64,000 bases of DNA from Anopheles merus. Taxonomy: Eukaryota > Arthropoda > Insecta > Diptera > Culicidae. Below, piece by piece: positions 26,973-39,400 of the stretch (position 1 is its first letter; every line of letters begins with the position of its first letter). The notes beneath the pieces were generated by a model, which saw only the letters and a program-made list of their open reading frames with translations, ran no database searches and was not told where the DNA came from. The DNA is taken from assembly GCF_017562075.2 (NCBI RefSeq), contig NC_054083.1, positions 28,925,558 to 28,989,557 of the forward strand. Direction: 5' to 3'. Made by a program: the position numbers and the translations under genes.

Positions 26973-29513
26973 CTGAAAGGAAAGATGTTCCATTATATTT
27001 TACCCCGAAGGATAGGGGTTGAGATGGGAGAATGGTGAGTACATAAGGGGTGTAGTCGGAGGAGTAGTTTTAAGACCAACGAAGGAAGTAACACTTTCGC
27101 TGTACTTCTCACGCGACAGGAAGCGGCATCCGATATTGTCGAAACAAACCGGATGCTTAACTTGTGGTCATAAATTTTGAAAATGTGCTCTTTAGTAAGG
27201 TAAGTTTCAACCCCAACCAGGACCCATGGGCGTGGGAGAAGCACTGGCATTATCTGCTTCGTCACTGTCGTTCACCTAGACAACTGGACTACTGGCGCTT
27301 CAGTGCACACACAGGTGTGGACAAAGTATGATTTATGGTGGCCTTGTGAGCTTCCTTCCAAGGTGCGGATCCTTGCGGAAGAATTATCTCGACGGTTGAG
27401 TGTTGTTTTGAGGCAGCGAGCAAAGAGAGACACTGACTGATCCTCCCCTAAATCAGGGTTTCAGTTTCACCGTCAAGGATGCGAAAGTTGAATGGTTTCC
27501 CGCATAGAGAGGAGCATTCCGCGTACCTTTGCACCAGTTATGTCAGGCGCCGCTGGGTTCAACAGTATTTACTTTGCCTTTTGTATCGAGCGATTTCTTG
27601 TTTTCATTGTTTAAACAGCCCTCTCTTTCGATGGTGGAAAGCTTCAAAGTGCTTTGATTTTGTGAATCTCCCGAGCAGCACAGTGTTTGCTGCCTTTCAT
27701 ATTAAGTAAGAAGATATTGTTACAGTAAATATTGATAAATTCGAACGTTATAGGGTGGTTCAACAAGCTTTAATCAACGTTTGCAATAAAAATGAGTTCA
27801 AGGTGAGACTTTGAACAGTCTAATTTGTCTTATTACAGCATCAATCCTTTGGAAGTTTTCGCTACTAAGGCACAAAACATAAAAACTAACATCAATAAAA
27901 TCAAACGTTCCGAAAACGTCCAGTAGCGTACAAAAACTCACCCGAAAAAGTGATGTACACATCGCCTCTTAAAGTCAAACAAGACGAACCTACTGTTTAT
28001 GCACTGTTCAGCAACAACAGTGAGCAATAATATCGGTATTTACATTCCTTCGCTCGTGACATCGTCCGGCCGTACCAGTACGCCAGTAACGGTTTGCTCG
28101 GACAGGCAAACAAGCAATTCCAACCACTGCGTGCTACATGTACCAACGCGTTGTCCAATCTCGAAAATTAGTCATTTTTTACAACAAACAAACACACACA
28201 CACGAACACTGTACCCCGTAATGGCATCATCGCACTACGGTTGCTATAGAAACACGACAAATCGCATACCGAACAGAACTGCAAGCGATTTCGTTTGCGT
28301 TTGGCGTCTTCTATTGACACGGAAGTAACAGACATCATCATTTTGGAGCTTTGTGGTTCGCAAACGGTCACTGTTTGACGAACGAATTGGAAGTAAAATT
28401 GTCGCATGGACAAATTTTTCTCGAGCGTTTTACAAACACAATTTTGATCAAACAGTGTTGTGATTGGCCTGTGCTGTGGCGTCAGAATGGTGATAAAATA
28501 TTGCTCTTCCCAGGAAAAAGCCATCGCATTGGAGCGTCTTTCGTGCAATAGCAAATGCTAATGTCATTCAACTCAATTTCGTATTTGTTCGCGACACCAG
28601 TCCGCGATCATTTCCATTTGCTGGAAGTGTTTTATTAAATACTGGCGGCTATTACATTTGTCTTTAATCAACACCAATTCATCTCTTGTCATGCTAAATA
28701 CCTCTAAAACTGTGCAGTATTATTAAAATTGCAAATCTTGACTGCCGAACATTGTGCATTGAACTTGAACCATCGAACAGTGTGGTGTTTTAAATAATTT
28801 TAACATAAAATGCAAAAACTAAGTCAAACCCAAACGCTCTCCAATGTCACCAGCAGCCGTGAAATCGCCCGTCCATGAGATTCTTTCCCTCCCCCAACGA
28901 GGTGTGTGCGTCAGCGGCGCTTTGAAACCTTTGTCCGATAGTGCGCCAAACACTCCCGCACGGGATGAGTCGCCAAATTGGTTGCTGGCGGTGAAATATG
29001 GCTTTCGTCCCACTACTTACTGGTCCGTCGCCATCGAAACGATACGCAATCAAAATCGCCAAACCGTCCGGCATCGTATTGGCAATGAACTTGGCCGTTG
29101 GTCTGGGATTGGTTTTAAATTTCGTACACACACACACATACTGCCGCGCTGGCTACACCGTAGACGCATCGATCTTTCGATGGTCAAATCTATTTTGGTT
29201 GGCGGCAAATGGCGTAATAAAGCTTAGAGCAACACACAAAACATAGTAGGCAGGAGACTACTTATATGCGTAGCAGACTTGACAGGGTTAGTAACACCTG
29301 TAACGTATGTATGTAACGTTAAATTTAAAGTAGTAGTTTGAGACTAGTTAATTTGGCAAGATAACAGGGCAAAATAAGCAAATTAATTTTATAAGTTATT
29401 TACCTCCGAAGACGAACCAGGCTTTTTTTAATAATTATTTTTTTAGATGCATCTGCAATTCAAGAGGCACATCAAAATTTATTGATGCTGAACCATTGCC
29501 GGAAGAAAAACCC

Positions 29514-29960
29514 GGACTGATATTGGGTTTAATTCTGAACCCAAAACGGTACCGAAACTGATCCGGAACTCATACAAGTCCTGTAACTGATCCCTTATCC
29601 ATGCCAGTTCCGAAACTGATATTGAAAGTAGACCGTTCCTGTAACTGATATAATAACCAAGCCATTCCTAGAACTGATCCTATCATTTCTGGCACTTATC
29701 TCGAACGAAAACCATTCCTGGAACTGATTCCAAAACCCAACTAGTCCTGGAAGTGATACCGTACGCATACCATTCCTGGCACTGATCTCAAACCTGCAAC
29801 AGTTCCTGGAGCTGATTTCCAACCTGGAACCGATCGTAAACCATTATCGGTCTTGGAACTAATATTGAACATGTACCAGTCATATAACTGATCCTAAACC
29901 CATGTATGTCCTGGAACTGATTCCGAACCCAAAGCTTTTTGAAACTGATACCGTACCAAT
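29514..29960. repeat. Degenerate minisatellite, 29-bp period, about 15 units
   Basis: The core GGAACTGATnC recurs with starts of ACTG (or a variant) at 29557, 29586, 29615, 29644, 29673, 29694, 29723, 29752, 29781, 29811, 29829, 29858, 29887, 29916 and 29944. Spacing is 29 bp apart from two shortened units (21 and 18 bp) and two that differ by one base. It lies in the intron about 280 bp downstream of the exon that ends at 30241. Confidence 0.9.
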
Positions 29961-30240
29961 AACATTCTAATCTCGTGACAGCCTTAAAACTGTTCCCTTT
30001 TTATCCTGGTTCAAAATCTGTACCAAAAGCTGCCAAATCTGGACATTTCTCTGTCATGGAACGAATCGCGATCATGTCCCGATTCAGGAACCATTGTAGT
30101 ACCTACTTCGATCCACTAACTTATACCACTATTATACTTGTCAATAGTGGTATTAATATATGAAACAATCCCCAACCAACAAAATCAATCAAATTTAATC
30201 CAATCATAAAAAAATCAGTCAAAATCCAACTTCTACTCAC

Positions 30241-32482
30241 GTAAGAAATGCACACCGTGCTCTTGCGGCCGAGCTTCATCTTCCGGATCAGCGTCTGGTG
30301 GGGTGGATGCTCCTCCCGATTCGCACCGTAGTACAGCTCCCAGCAGCTCGGTTTGTTCTGGTGCCACTCGAGCAGCATCTTCTCCTTATCGCCAAACTGG
30401 CCGTTGCGCGACTTGCCCAGGCTCTCCATCAGGATGATGCGCTCGAGCGTGATGTTGCGCTGCAGCTGATTGAAATCACAATGGGCCATATGCGGCCCCC
30501 CGCTCCCACTATCACTCAAACAATCACCCTTCGCACCGGGGCACCCATCCGGTGGGTCCGCTTTCAGCTTCACGCGCGACCCATGTTTTGCCCTATCACC
30601 ACCACCACCACCAACACCGGCTTCTTCCTCTGGCATACCAATACTGACACTTCGACAATCAACACCACCACCACCAGCAGGAGCACGGCCGGACACGAAC
30701 GTCTTCCCAACCTCACCGTCATCACTGTCCGGCATGTCGATGGTCATGGCATTCGGGTCCGTCCGCTCGCAACCACCGTACCGGTTGCAGACCCGAATTT
30801 CGTCACTGTTCAGATAGCGCTGCTGGCAACACAGTGAGTGCAGTCCACCAATCGACCCCGACTGCCCACCACCCTGCTGTCGAACTTCCTGAGCGAACGG
30901 ATTCGGTGGGCTGCGTCGGTTTAGCATCAGCGCGGCGGCGGGCAGTGCTGCCGGCGGACGTCCCTCGCAGATATCCGGTGGAAGAACTTGATAGTACGGT
31001 AACTCCGAACCACAGGACGTCGGGTACGGGACGACCCCAGCTCGCTCCAGCATTTCGTAATCATGCTCGAGACTCAATATGGATCCAGATCGTGATCGGT
31101 TTCGCTGCTCGACCGCATTCTGTACGGCCACCACTTTCGGCTCCCGGCTCATTCCCTTGCAGAAGCGCCGGATCTCGTTCTCATTCTTCTGGTTCATCGT
31201 GCGCAGATACCCGTCCAGGTCCGCCTTCAGAATGGCAATGTTCTTCTCCAGCTCCGTCTCGCTCGGTCCCGCATCCTTCACGAACGGATTGCCCGTCTTC
31301 GGTATCCGCTGTGCTGGATGATCTTCCTGCTGCTTCTGCTGCTGCTGCTGCTCAGTGCGCTGTTCCAGCAGCGTGTTCAGCTTACCCCGTATCTGCTCCA
31401 GTATGTTGCGCGTGTTATGAAACTCGAGATACTCCTCGTACTGTGACTTCTTGCGACTTTGCGTGCCTCCATCGCCGGCCCCTTCCATCGCTTGATCGCG
31501 GATCGCGTACATTTCACTCTCGGAGATCGAGGACAGCGACGGACTCTCGAAACCGATCAAGTTCTGACTGCTGTGGTTCGCCATGCGAAACGACTCCAGA
31601 TTGATGTCCATCAGCGAGTCGTCCGTGTCCAGGGGCCAGATGGGCCGCGGAATTTGACCATCGTTACCCTCCATGATTACGGACAGTTGCTGCTGTTCCT
31701 GCTGCTCCTGTGACTGTTGCTGATCTTGCACTTCACAGCCACTTTCCGGGCGTGGTTCTCCCTCGGGCCCAATGCCCGCCGACGAATGTAAAGGTTGCTG
31801 CTGTATGACGGAGGCGCGCATCACACTCAGCTGCACTGGAACGGCCGGAGATGCCAACGGCGAGGGATAGTAGTACTGCTCCAGCCCTCGAATGTTGCGC
31901 TGCAGCTCCGACAGCTCTTGATCGTTCCCGCGCCGGTTCCTATCACAGCTCGCGCCAGTCTTACCCGTCTCGCCTGCGCCCTGACTTGCCGGTTTGGACA
32001 CAGGGTCCGATCCCGAACGCTCCGCGGGGACTTCTTCCTCGTCGTCCAGCCGCTCGGTGCGCGGGCTACGCCGATCGATCGGCTCGCAGTAGATGTGCTC
32101 GTCCACCGAGCTGCCACCGGTCGAGTAGAGGTTGGTGCTGTAGTAACCCGACGAGCCACTCTTCTCGGTCGAGTAGTGTGAGGTAGAGTTCACGCGTTCA
32201 CGGCTCGGCGGCTTCCCAACGACGACCTCGTCCACCGGTTCGCGGTGCACAATGCTGGTGCGCGGATGCGTCGTTGCCAGCCGGCCCCGCTCACCCACCG
32301 GCAGCGCCTTGCCGCCACCGCCGCCGGGATAGTCAGTCGTCCGGGGTGCCACCGGGGCCGCATCGTCCGGTTTGGTCTTTTTGCTGTCCTCTTTGCGCGT
32401 GTGCCGCGGGTGTCCACCTTTGCCGGTCGTCGGTTCGCTCTTATCGCTCACCTCGTCCTCAGTAAAAGTCTTGGCGTTTATT
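30241..32482 (-). other. Second coding exon of the unidentified gene
   Basis: This is an open frame of about 2.2 kb, bounded by a consensus acceptor (CTCTCCATTTTCCACAG, AG at 32484..32483) and a GTGAGT donor at 30240..30235. It has strong GC bias at third codon positions, Gln-rich tracts from CAG/CAA runs, and acidic, Ser-rich and Gly-rich stretches. The open frame runs a little beyond both splice sites into AT-rich sequence that lacks coding character, which supports the exon edges. Confidence 0.9.
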
Positions 32483-35400
32483 CTGTGGAAAATGGAGAGC
32501 AAAAATATGTATAATTGTTTATTGCTCAATATGTATTGTTGAATAAAAGTAACCAAAACAAAATGTATCTCTCAATAGACAACGTCTTCATGCTCAAAAT
32601 GAGTCAACCGTTGGTAAGCCATCATTTCAACACCACAAACACCAAGTGAAGCACATTAACCAGGCCCAACATGAAATCATGAGTCAACAAGTTCATCCAC
32701 ACGGCGGCTCAATGGTGGTGCCTAACTAGTTGCCAGCTCACGGCAATCAAAAACCAACCACCGACTGACCGTCCACCGGTTTGGCTGCTCTGAAATTTCC
32801 CTTTCCCCAAGCGCACCCCAACCCGGGGCTTAGATATACCCGTCATCATCGTCAGCTGCAGTGACACCATTCCGGTTACCGGTCGCGTCCCGGGAGAAGC
32901 CCAACGATCGCGTCAATGAACCTTTTGCCACCTCGACGCAGATGCAGATCATTGCCGCTCGCCTTCCCCAAAACAAGTTGTCCAACGTATCGCAATGCAA
33001 AGCGTGGAAAGCAAAAGCGAATGTTTCAGTTGCCATTGCAATTGCTGCACACTCCCCGTTTGAGGTTAGAAATAAAATAACCGATCCTGCTAGAAGGTGA
33101 AAGCCATCGAACTAACGCTGCACAGAAATAGATCGGTCCGGTTGACCCCACGCGTGGTCAGCTACTGCTGCTGCATGTCACCCAACCCAGACCGAGACAC
33201 GACGCTACACTGTTGCTAAATTTGCATACGCTGGATACACTATCTATCGCCCGATACACTCCTCCAACCAGTGCAGTTCGCTCTTGCGCAATGTGCTCTT
33301 AGTGGCTCTTAGTGGGAAAGAAGGAGCGGTGGTTTTTGTGAGTGCCAGCAATTCCATGCAAGGCCAAAAAAGAACCTCGGCTGTCATTGACTGAGTCGCG
33401 CCACTACATTCGGTTCTAAGAGAGTGGGCATGCCGCGTGTTCTGAATATTCAGCTAATTTGATGAGCTATTTGGATGGTGATTGCGAAATCTATATGGTT
33501 GTTAGTTATGAAAGGTACATAAAAACAAAACCAGTTCTTTTAGTGGCTATTGGTGATACAGAAGTTGTACTAAAGACATGTAGCCTACATTTCATCACAT
33601 CTTTTAAATGCGAAAGCTTCTTTGAAGCTTCTTTCAGATACACTTCTAGTACTTTTCAAATGAATTCAGGATTGTTTGAGTTATTACGATACATTTGTAA
33701 AATGATTTTCTTAAAGACCGTTTGAAGTTGGTTCAAGAAGTCGACAGTGACCAAATGACAGAGAGAAAGCTTAATAAAGGGTAATGTACAAGGTATAAGA
33801 CGACCCTTGACATCTATTCAAACTTATTTGAATTAAACTTTCACGAAGGTCAAGTCTAAATATGAACAAAACAGGGGACCATTTCCACAACTCTCTCTTC
33901 ACTATCTTTTCACTCTTTGATCCACCATTACATATGATGATAAGGCAACAAGTGAATACGTTCCTACCTGTTTGATGTGAATGCTTCTTGTTTGACCTAC
34001 TCACACCTTTCAAACGCCGTACCCTATCGTACATTGTCCCTCGCAATCAAACCAGCAACAAAACACTTTTGGGTCTTCTTTCACTCCTCACACAAACATC
34101 ATACAAAATTCCCACCCTTTACACAGGCACGCACACAACCGACGCATCAACACAACACGTACACACGAAAATGCAGCTTCAAGTTCGAAATGCAATTTCC
34201 GCTCTCCAGTGAGAAAATCGATACTGCAAACGTCAGATGCATCCCCCATCAATGCTTTGTCGTGTGGAATTCTCGGGAAAACTATCTCCAGGCGAGCACA
34301 TATTTCACTGCACAGAACCGGCACAGCACAAGCCACACACAGTGAAGTGCATCGACCATGCAAACCGTTTGACCGTAGTATCAAAAGGCCAATGAGCTAA
34401 CCGGCTTTGAACACATCACACCGAGCACTATCACAACATGTAAGGAAACACGACCGACCAAATCGAATCTGATCGTCTAGAAACCATCGAGCACATGAAA
34501 CCGGAACAGAAATTCCAGCAAGCAAACATATGATAACCACGATCCGGTTTTACGAAATGTTCTGCATTTTGAACACGCACTCACAATTAAGGATGGGCCC
34601 GGATGTTCTCCTGCCATCCAGCTGCTCCCCACCACTGATCTAGATCTGTCTGTTGTTGTTCCGCCGCAACGAGCTTCACGCAGCCGGAACAGCAATGCAG
34701 CTGCAGATGACTGATCTGACCACGACCGAACGGGGACTTGCATTGCTGCAAGCCGGCCTACGGTTAGGAAAGTGGAAATGGAAAAACACTGTGTGAAGGT
34801 TACACAAAGACACCAACCGGGAAGAAAGTGAGAAGCTTCTCTATGTGCTAGTGCGTTTTCACTCTCACTGGGCCGCTTTGAGCAACTGTGTGGAAACCGG
34901 TCCGACTGGTTTATCGTGTGCACAGTTTGAGAAGCAGTCGAGTGCATTTTCCTTGCAAAGATTAAAACAGTGGGTGAAACAGTGGTTTTTTTAGAAGCAC
35001 TTCCGCTGGAAAGGCCCATTCAAATAGTGTTTACTGTTCATACGTTACCTTCATCCCATTTTAACTTCACCTGAGCAATGCTATCATATACTAGCTTCTG
35101 TTATCACAATCGTAACGGCAAACAGTTGATAAAACCTAGCAGAATGAAATGCTTCCCCGACAACACATACTAGTGGCAATTTGACTCGCAGTATCATGCA
35201 AAAGGCACGAATTGGACCAGGGGTAAGCAAAAGTGCAACCATTCCAGAGTACATTGCACCGATGACGATAAGATTTGCAGCACGACACCTCCCCACCGGG
35301 GACAGGTTTTCAGTCGCGAAGGAGCAGAAGGCATGCAAAAAAAACAAACTTGGTGGACGTATAGACGAAAATGGAAAGTAAACCTAGAAAGTAACATGCA

Positions 35401-36404
35401 TCCAGTAGCTCAGAGCAGTAGAACGAGTGTAGCGGATATAGACAAGTGTGCATCAGATAACTATTTGCAGAAAACTGTTTGACTTTTCCTTTCGAAGGTT
35501 TGATGGATGTGCTACTTTTCGAATACTTGCATTATTCTTACTTGTTGGTGGGTGTGAAATTCAATCAAAAACAGAACAACGGTTACTCGTTTGCTATCCG
35601 CATGAAGCAGTTTAAATTTCCTTTGATTGCCTCAAACTATTTATGATAAGCTTTTTATCTCTTTACTTTAATAATTTATGTAATTTGTTATTTTATCATA
35701 CACTTAATTGTGTTTTGAATGGGATTTTGTGTCTTGTTTTGTACGTGTTTTTTTGTTTTTGGTTTCTCATTTACTTGCTGTTATTTTATTTGATTAAAAT
35801 ATTTGGTTTTGTTTATTCTTACTGCCTTTTTAATTATCTTCCTTTCTTAATTAAATTTCTTTAAGCTCATTTCTTTTTAATATTTCCTTTTTTAAGTTTT
35901 ACATTTTTTCTATTACTGTAGTATGTTTTATGCTTAAGCCTCAGTTAAAAGTACTCAACAATTCCTTGCTAATAGATTAAAAGTTTTATTTTAGTTTTTT
36001 CCCTTTTTTCATGAAGAATTAACGACCATTCTCCGGGACCGTAAAGTCAGAACATGACATTGGAAAAACTTCCACCGGAAATTTACATACACTTTCACTC
36101 GTCGTATTTCACCCGGGCTGAGCAAAAAACAATCACACACTCTTGCCGGAAGGAGGAAAAACATGCTCCAACTTGATATGGAATGCTTTACTTCCTTCCA
36201 GCACTAAACCCAAACACCAAACCCAGCATCCTGGAGCTCCCTTTTTTCTAGGTCACCGCACGCTTGTGCCAGCCCTTTCCCAACAGCCAGCTGATCGGCA
36301 CTCGTCCGATCCCTTCTTCTGCATCATCGTCAGCACAATGCAACAAAGCTCACCAACTACTACTAACGAGCATTCCGGTTACCTTCGTATTTCACTTCAC
36401 TTCT

Positions 36405-36450
<46 letters not shown>

Positions 36451-39400
36451 CTCGGAGTAGGTCAGCCTATACAGCAAGTGTGCGCGAGGAGTGAAAATAT
36501 CATTAGATTCCTGCATTGCAACATTACGATCTCAATCTGTGTGCTGTGTGCGATTGTGCTACATCTGATACGCGGTCGGCTCCCCGAAAGGCAGCGATGG
36601 TTGTTTGCTGAATGAATCAATGGCAGCGGCTGTTAGAGAGTGAAATCTTTTCTTCTGCACATTTCGTTCGTTTATGCTCCAAACCGGTGCCCGGTGCAGA
36701 TGCATATCGGTGTCGGGTCCAAGGTACTGAGGCACGTGTGAGTATGCTCTTCTTCGCACAGCAGGTACCGTGGAGGCTCATTCGCCAATTTCTTCCAATT
36801 GTGGTCAACACAAATTAGCACTGACACGCCTTGATGGTGCGTGTGTGTGTACAAAAAAATGTAAATTATCTATCATCAGCGATTAGTTTGGTGGAGTTTC
36901 CCCCGCACGGTGTTCATTATTTCTTTTCAATAACCTTTACAATTACTAAACCTCAATAATGAAGAAAGTGAAATATCTCTTGTGAAGCGTTTCATTTTCG
37001 TTACAAAATAAGGTATGTTTCGTTGGCAGTTTACTAGTCGATTTATTGGCAGTTTGCAAACGCCTTCAAAGGTCCTACGTGGGCCAGTCTGCAAAGGTGT
37101 AATGTCTAGTCAAATTTACGACTTACTACCTTAGTACCTTCGGTATTTCTTCTACAAAACGAGGGTGCATCTCTTACCTCAGATGCACATTGCAAAAGAT
37201 GTTAACTACGTTTTCCTCCTTTTTTGGGCGGTATTTTTAAGCAGCGAACAAGTGAAAATATATCTTTGCCCTCCGGGACACATTACTTTGGTGCATCTCC
37301 CTCCCAACAGTTACGCTGAACACGGTGCTTTACATTCTGAGGGCAAATAAAAAGAAGTAACGTCATCCTCCGAAGGTCACTTCCGCATTCGAGTGAAGAA
37401 AAATTGCCTGTCCAGCGCACAAAGAAAGCAATTTTGTGCCATCGAAAAGCCGGAAATTCTTTGTAGGGATAAACGGACGACGGACGAGATAAAAACCTAG
37501 CCGGCTTTAGAGCGTTGCGAAGGAAAGTCAAGCCGACCCGTCGATGATGCTGTAATTTCTGCACCTAATTTTGTACCGGCGATGCACATGAGTGCACTTG
37601 AAGAAAATGTAAATTTATTTCTTTTGAGTATCGGGATTTGTAGCGACGGTTGGTAGTAAGAAACAGTATTCCTGTGTTTACAATCACATAGTGTACAAAC
37701 AGTTAAGTGATTTCATCAGAATTTCATTTATTTTACTTTATATACTTTTTTGTTCATCAATTATAATTTAGTCATTCTGTCGCCAACCACGAAGCGAATC
37801 GGACGTTCTCGATACGCGCTCCAGGTGGATGATTACGGCCAAAGTCAAGCCACTGACCCCACCATACACACACGAAGATTTACGTACGCTTAGTTGAACG
37901 TGAAGCGATCTGTGCTTGCTGTGCGTAGTAAGTGTACAGTGCGTAGTGTACTGTGTTAAGTGTGTGTAGTGTATGTGATTGCCCGTGTGTTACCCGTTTG
38001 AGAGTGTTGAGCAACAATACAGGTGCGTACGGCACGCATCTCTTGTGCTCGCATTTTGTGCGTTCGCATCTCGCGCGCTCGCATCTTGAAGAGCGCGCTC
38101 TCCTCTCATTTGTCCTGTGTTTGGTAAGTGATCCTCTCTTATCCTACTATCCTTGTCCTCCACGCAGTTGAACTGTTGGCTCGGGCTCTCCCATGGAGGC
38201 GGAGCCTATGGACGACTCTGATGAAGGCTTTATTACAGTGAAGCGCAAAAGTTCTGACCCAGGGCAGATGGCGAAGAAAAAGGTTTTACATGAACCTTTG
38301 GCTTCAACATCGCGAGATGATTCTGCTAAAGCGAATGTAAATTCAAGGGCCAAAACGTACCATGCTTCTTTTAACGGGGCACATAATGTTTTTTTTATGC
38401 CTCGTACCAAGCCGCTTGACGTTAGATCGATCACAGCATCGATCTACAAAAAATACCCGGGTGTTTTGGACGTCATCCGACTGCATCCAAAGAAGTTGCG
38501 TGTCACCGCAAAGGACCGGGGGCAGGCCAATGCAATTGTGGCCGATCCGGACTATACGGAGGATTACCGGGTGTATATTCCCGGTGGATTGGTGGAAGTC
38601 ATCGGTGTGGTAGATGACTTTGAATACCCCTTAGAGGATATCCTTCAGTACGGACAAGGGGCATTCCTCTATCAATCCTCGCCTCGTGTCAAGGTCCTCG
38701 AAGTGAAAAAACTGTACGCTTCGAAAATGGTTGACGGAAAGAAGGTGTTCCGTGAGACTTCCTCACTCCGGATCACTTTTGAGGGTACAGTACTGCCAAA
38801 CACGCTGTACTTTGAGGGTCTGCGAGTACCCATCCGTCGAGCCTTACTGTACCAACTCTGTTAGGTGCGGTAAGTGCAAAGGACCGCATTCTACGGCAGA
38901 ATGCAAGGCTGACAACCAAAAGTGCGTCCATTGCAAACAGGAATGGCACGAAGTTTCTACTTGCTCAGTGTACCGCAAAAAGCAGGCCGAGCATAAAAAA
39001 GCCGTCCTTTATAACTCAAAGAGGTCATTCGCCGATGTTCTGAAGAAAACCTCAGAAGTGAATCCGTTCGATACACTCTCACTCCTTGAGGGTAATGAAC
39101 CGTTGCCCAATCTGGCCCCTCTAACAGGAGTAAAAAGATCGATTACACCGAGAGTGTCAATTAAAGGTATCCGAAAAAACAAAATTGTTCCCCCTAAAAA
39201 GGCACTTCGACGTCACGTTGATGCGACCCAACGCCAATCCAAGGGTCCCATGCCCCCCGTGATGCTCGATCTCGTCCACCTTCCCGTAACCTACCCAATC
39301 CTAGCAATCTGGCTTTCCCTAGTGAACCCAGATCCTTCTCCAGGCAATCCCTCCCAAGCCTGACAGAGGTTTTGCAATCCCTCCTAGACTCCCTTTCCCT

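Noticed and set aside
26993..27265. Minus-strand frame of 90 codons upstream of the candidate microexon
   Set aside because: It lies in the intron just before the microexon acceptor and has no donor to support it as an exon.
30298..32514. Several long plus-strand frames opposite the 2.2 kb exon
   Set aside because: They are antisense shadows of the GC-biased coding exon. The minus frame has the splice sites and the phase match.
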